Part shown: piece by piece, positions 5,461 to 6,030 of the stretch
How positions within the stretch are numbered: the first letter of the stretch is position 1
Layout: every line of letters starts with the position of its first letter
Assembly (NCBI GenBank): GCA_013696425.1
Contig: JACCYP010000066.1
Location: 1 to 6,030 of the forward strand
DNA from: Thermoleophilaceae bacterium
GTDB lineage: Bacteria; Actinomycetota; Thermoleophilia; Solirubrobacterales; Thermoleophilaceae
Reading direction: 5' to 3'
DNA: 6,030 nucleotides
Translations under genes and position numbers: made by a program
The notes under the pieces: model-generated
The model's database searches: none
The model's input: the letters and a program-made list of their open reading frames with translations, nothing else
What the model was told of the DNA's origin: nothing

Positions 5461-6030
5461 GTGCGCCGCGTCACCTTCTCGCGCAACTACACGCTGTCGC
5501 TGTCGCGGACGTGCACCCAGTACTGCAAGTACTGCGCGTTCGCGACGCATCGACCGCATCTGTGGACGCCGCAGGAGGTCGAGCAGAAGCTCGACGACGC
5601 CGCCCGCCGCGGCGTGAAGGAGCTGTTGGTGCTCACCGGCGAGCGACCGGACGCGAACCCAGGCGTGAAGGCGCGGCTCGAGGAGCTCGGTCACGAGGAC
5701 TTCGTGGCCTACGTGGTCTGGGCGTGCGAGCGCGCGCTCGAGCGGGGCATGCTGCCGCACACCAACACCGGCGCGTGCGAGCGCGAGGACCTGGTGCGGC
5801 TGCGCGAGGTGACCGCCTCCCAGGGCCTCATGCTCGAGTCGATCCGCCCCGACCTCGCCGTGCACCAGGGCTCGCCGCTCAAGCACCCGGCGCGGCGCCT
5901 GGACACGATCCGCGCCGCCGGTGAGCTGAAGATCCCGTTCACGAGCGGGATCCTCGTCGGCATCGGCGAGGAGCGCGAGGACCGCTTCGCGGCGCTCGAG
6001 GCGCTCGCCGCCGTGCAGGCCGAGTACGGC
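5461..6030 (+). CDS. cofG: CofG-like radical SAM enzyme, F420 deazaflavin (Fo) synthase subunit 1 (3' partial)
   Basis: The first 190 residues of a radical SAM protein run off the right edge. CofG, with CofH, builds the deazaflavin Fo of coenzyme F420 from tyrosine and a ribityl-uracil that is also a riboflavin precursor. C18-x3-C22-x2-C25 binds the 4Fe-4S cluster. CofG/FbiC-like landmarks follow in order: LTGERPD (58-64), LPHTN (98-102), SQGLMLE (120-126), GSPLKHP (137-143) and IPFTSGILVGIGE (158-170). An in-frame TGA at 5440 with no ATG, GTG or TTG before 5461 makes this start secure. The protein therefore begins only 17 residues before the first Cys and lacks the N-terminal extension of actinobacterial FbiC. 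The linker after C25 is also short compared with the FbiC sequence as I recall it. A stand-alone CofG is likely, but a CofG-CofH fusion cannot be excluded because the 3' part is outside the window. Confidence 0.9.
   Translation, partial: MRRVTFSRNYTLSLSRTCTQYCKYCAFATHRPHLWTPQEVEQKLDDAARRGVKELLVLTGERPDANPGVKARLEELGHEDFVAYVVWACERALERGMLPHTNTGACEREDLVRLREVTASQGLMLESIRPDLAVHQGSPLKHPARRLDTIRAAGELKIPFTSGILVGIGEEREDRFAALEALAAVQAEYG

Noticed and set aside
4626..5486. Upstream extension of the lipoprotein frame on the - strand, giving a 603-aa protein
   Set aside because: It is antisense to the aquaporin, and the GTG at 4625 gives a perfect lipoprotein signal peptide.
1..6030. CRISPR array, insertion sequence, tRNA/rRNA, toxin-antitoxin or phage-defence system
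   Set aside because: No repeat-spacer pattern, terminal inverted repeats, transposase, RNA gene or defence-type protein is visible. Nearly every base is accounted for by housekeeping-type genes.

Overview
The window is about 6 kb of dense, very GC-rich DNA with GTG as the start codon of essentially every gene, overlapping or nearly overlapping genes, and no RNA gene, mobile element or CRISPR array. The protein types (an IdeR/DtxR-class regulator, coenzyme F420 biosynthesis by a CofG-like radical SAM enzyme) and the compact high-GC style suggest an actinobacterium, most likely of the deep-branching Thermoleophilia/Solirubrobacterales kind. That placement is inference from style and gene content, not from a search.

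Positions 1-3659 (+ strand) read as one operon of six genes, with junctions of -1, +10, -4, -4 and +2 nt. They are: a ZIP-family metal transporter cut by the left window edge; a DtxR/MntR-family metalloregulator; a 120-aa protein of unknown function; a 105-aa degenerate receiver-like protein; a short-chain dehydrogenase; and an HD-domain phosphohydrolase-like protein. The first two form a metal uptake and metal sensing pair. The other four have no obvious shared pathway and may simply be co-transcribed.

Positions 3675-4625 (- strand) encode a lipoprotein substrate-binding protein of the NMT1/THI5 (ThiY/RibY-like) family, convergent with the operon. No permease or ATPase accompanies it in the window. 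A 57-bp divergent intergenic region separates it from an aquaporin-family channel (4683-5426, +). That channel's predicted selectivity filter (His-Val-Ala-Arg) looks more like plant tonoplast aquaporins than like E. coli AqpZ or GlpF.

From 5461 to the right edge lies the N-terminal 190 codons of a CofG-like radical SAM enzyme of F420 biosynthesis. It starts directly before its iron-sulfur cysteine motif.

The most interesting non-coding signal is a shared promoter architecture. The binding-protein gene and cofG both have TAGGGT exactly 8 nt before a GTG start and neither has a Shine-Dalgarno sequence, which is what leaderless transcripts would look like. The aquaporin between them has a normal GAGGAG ribosome-binding site. 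I see no clearly novel multi-gene system. The leads are the leaderless promoter motif, the unusual aquaporin filter, the MntR-like metal site in an IdeR-type protein, and the uncharacterised small-protein pair in the operon.
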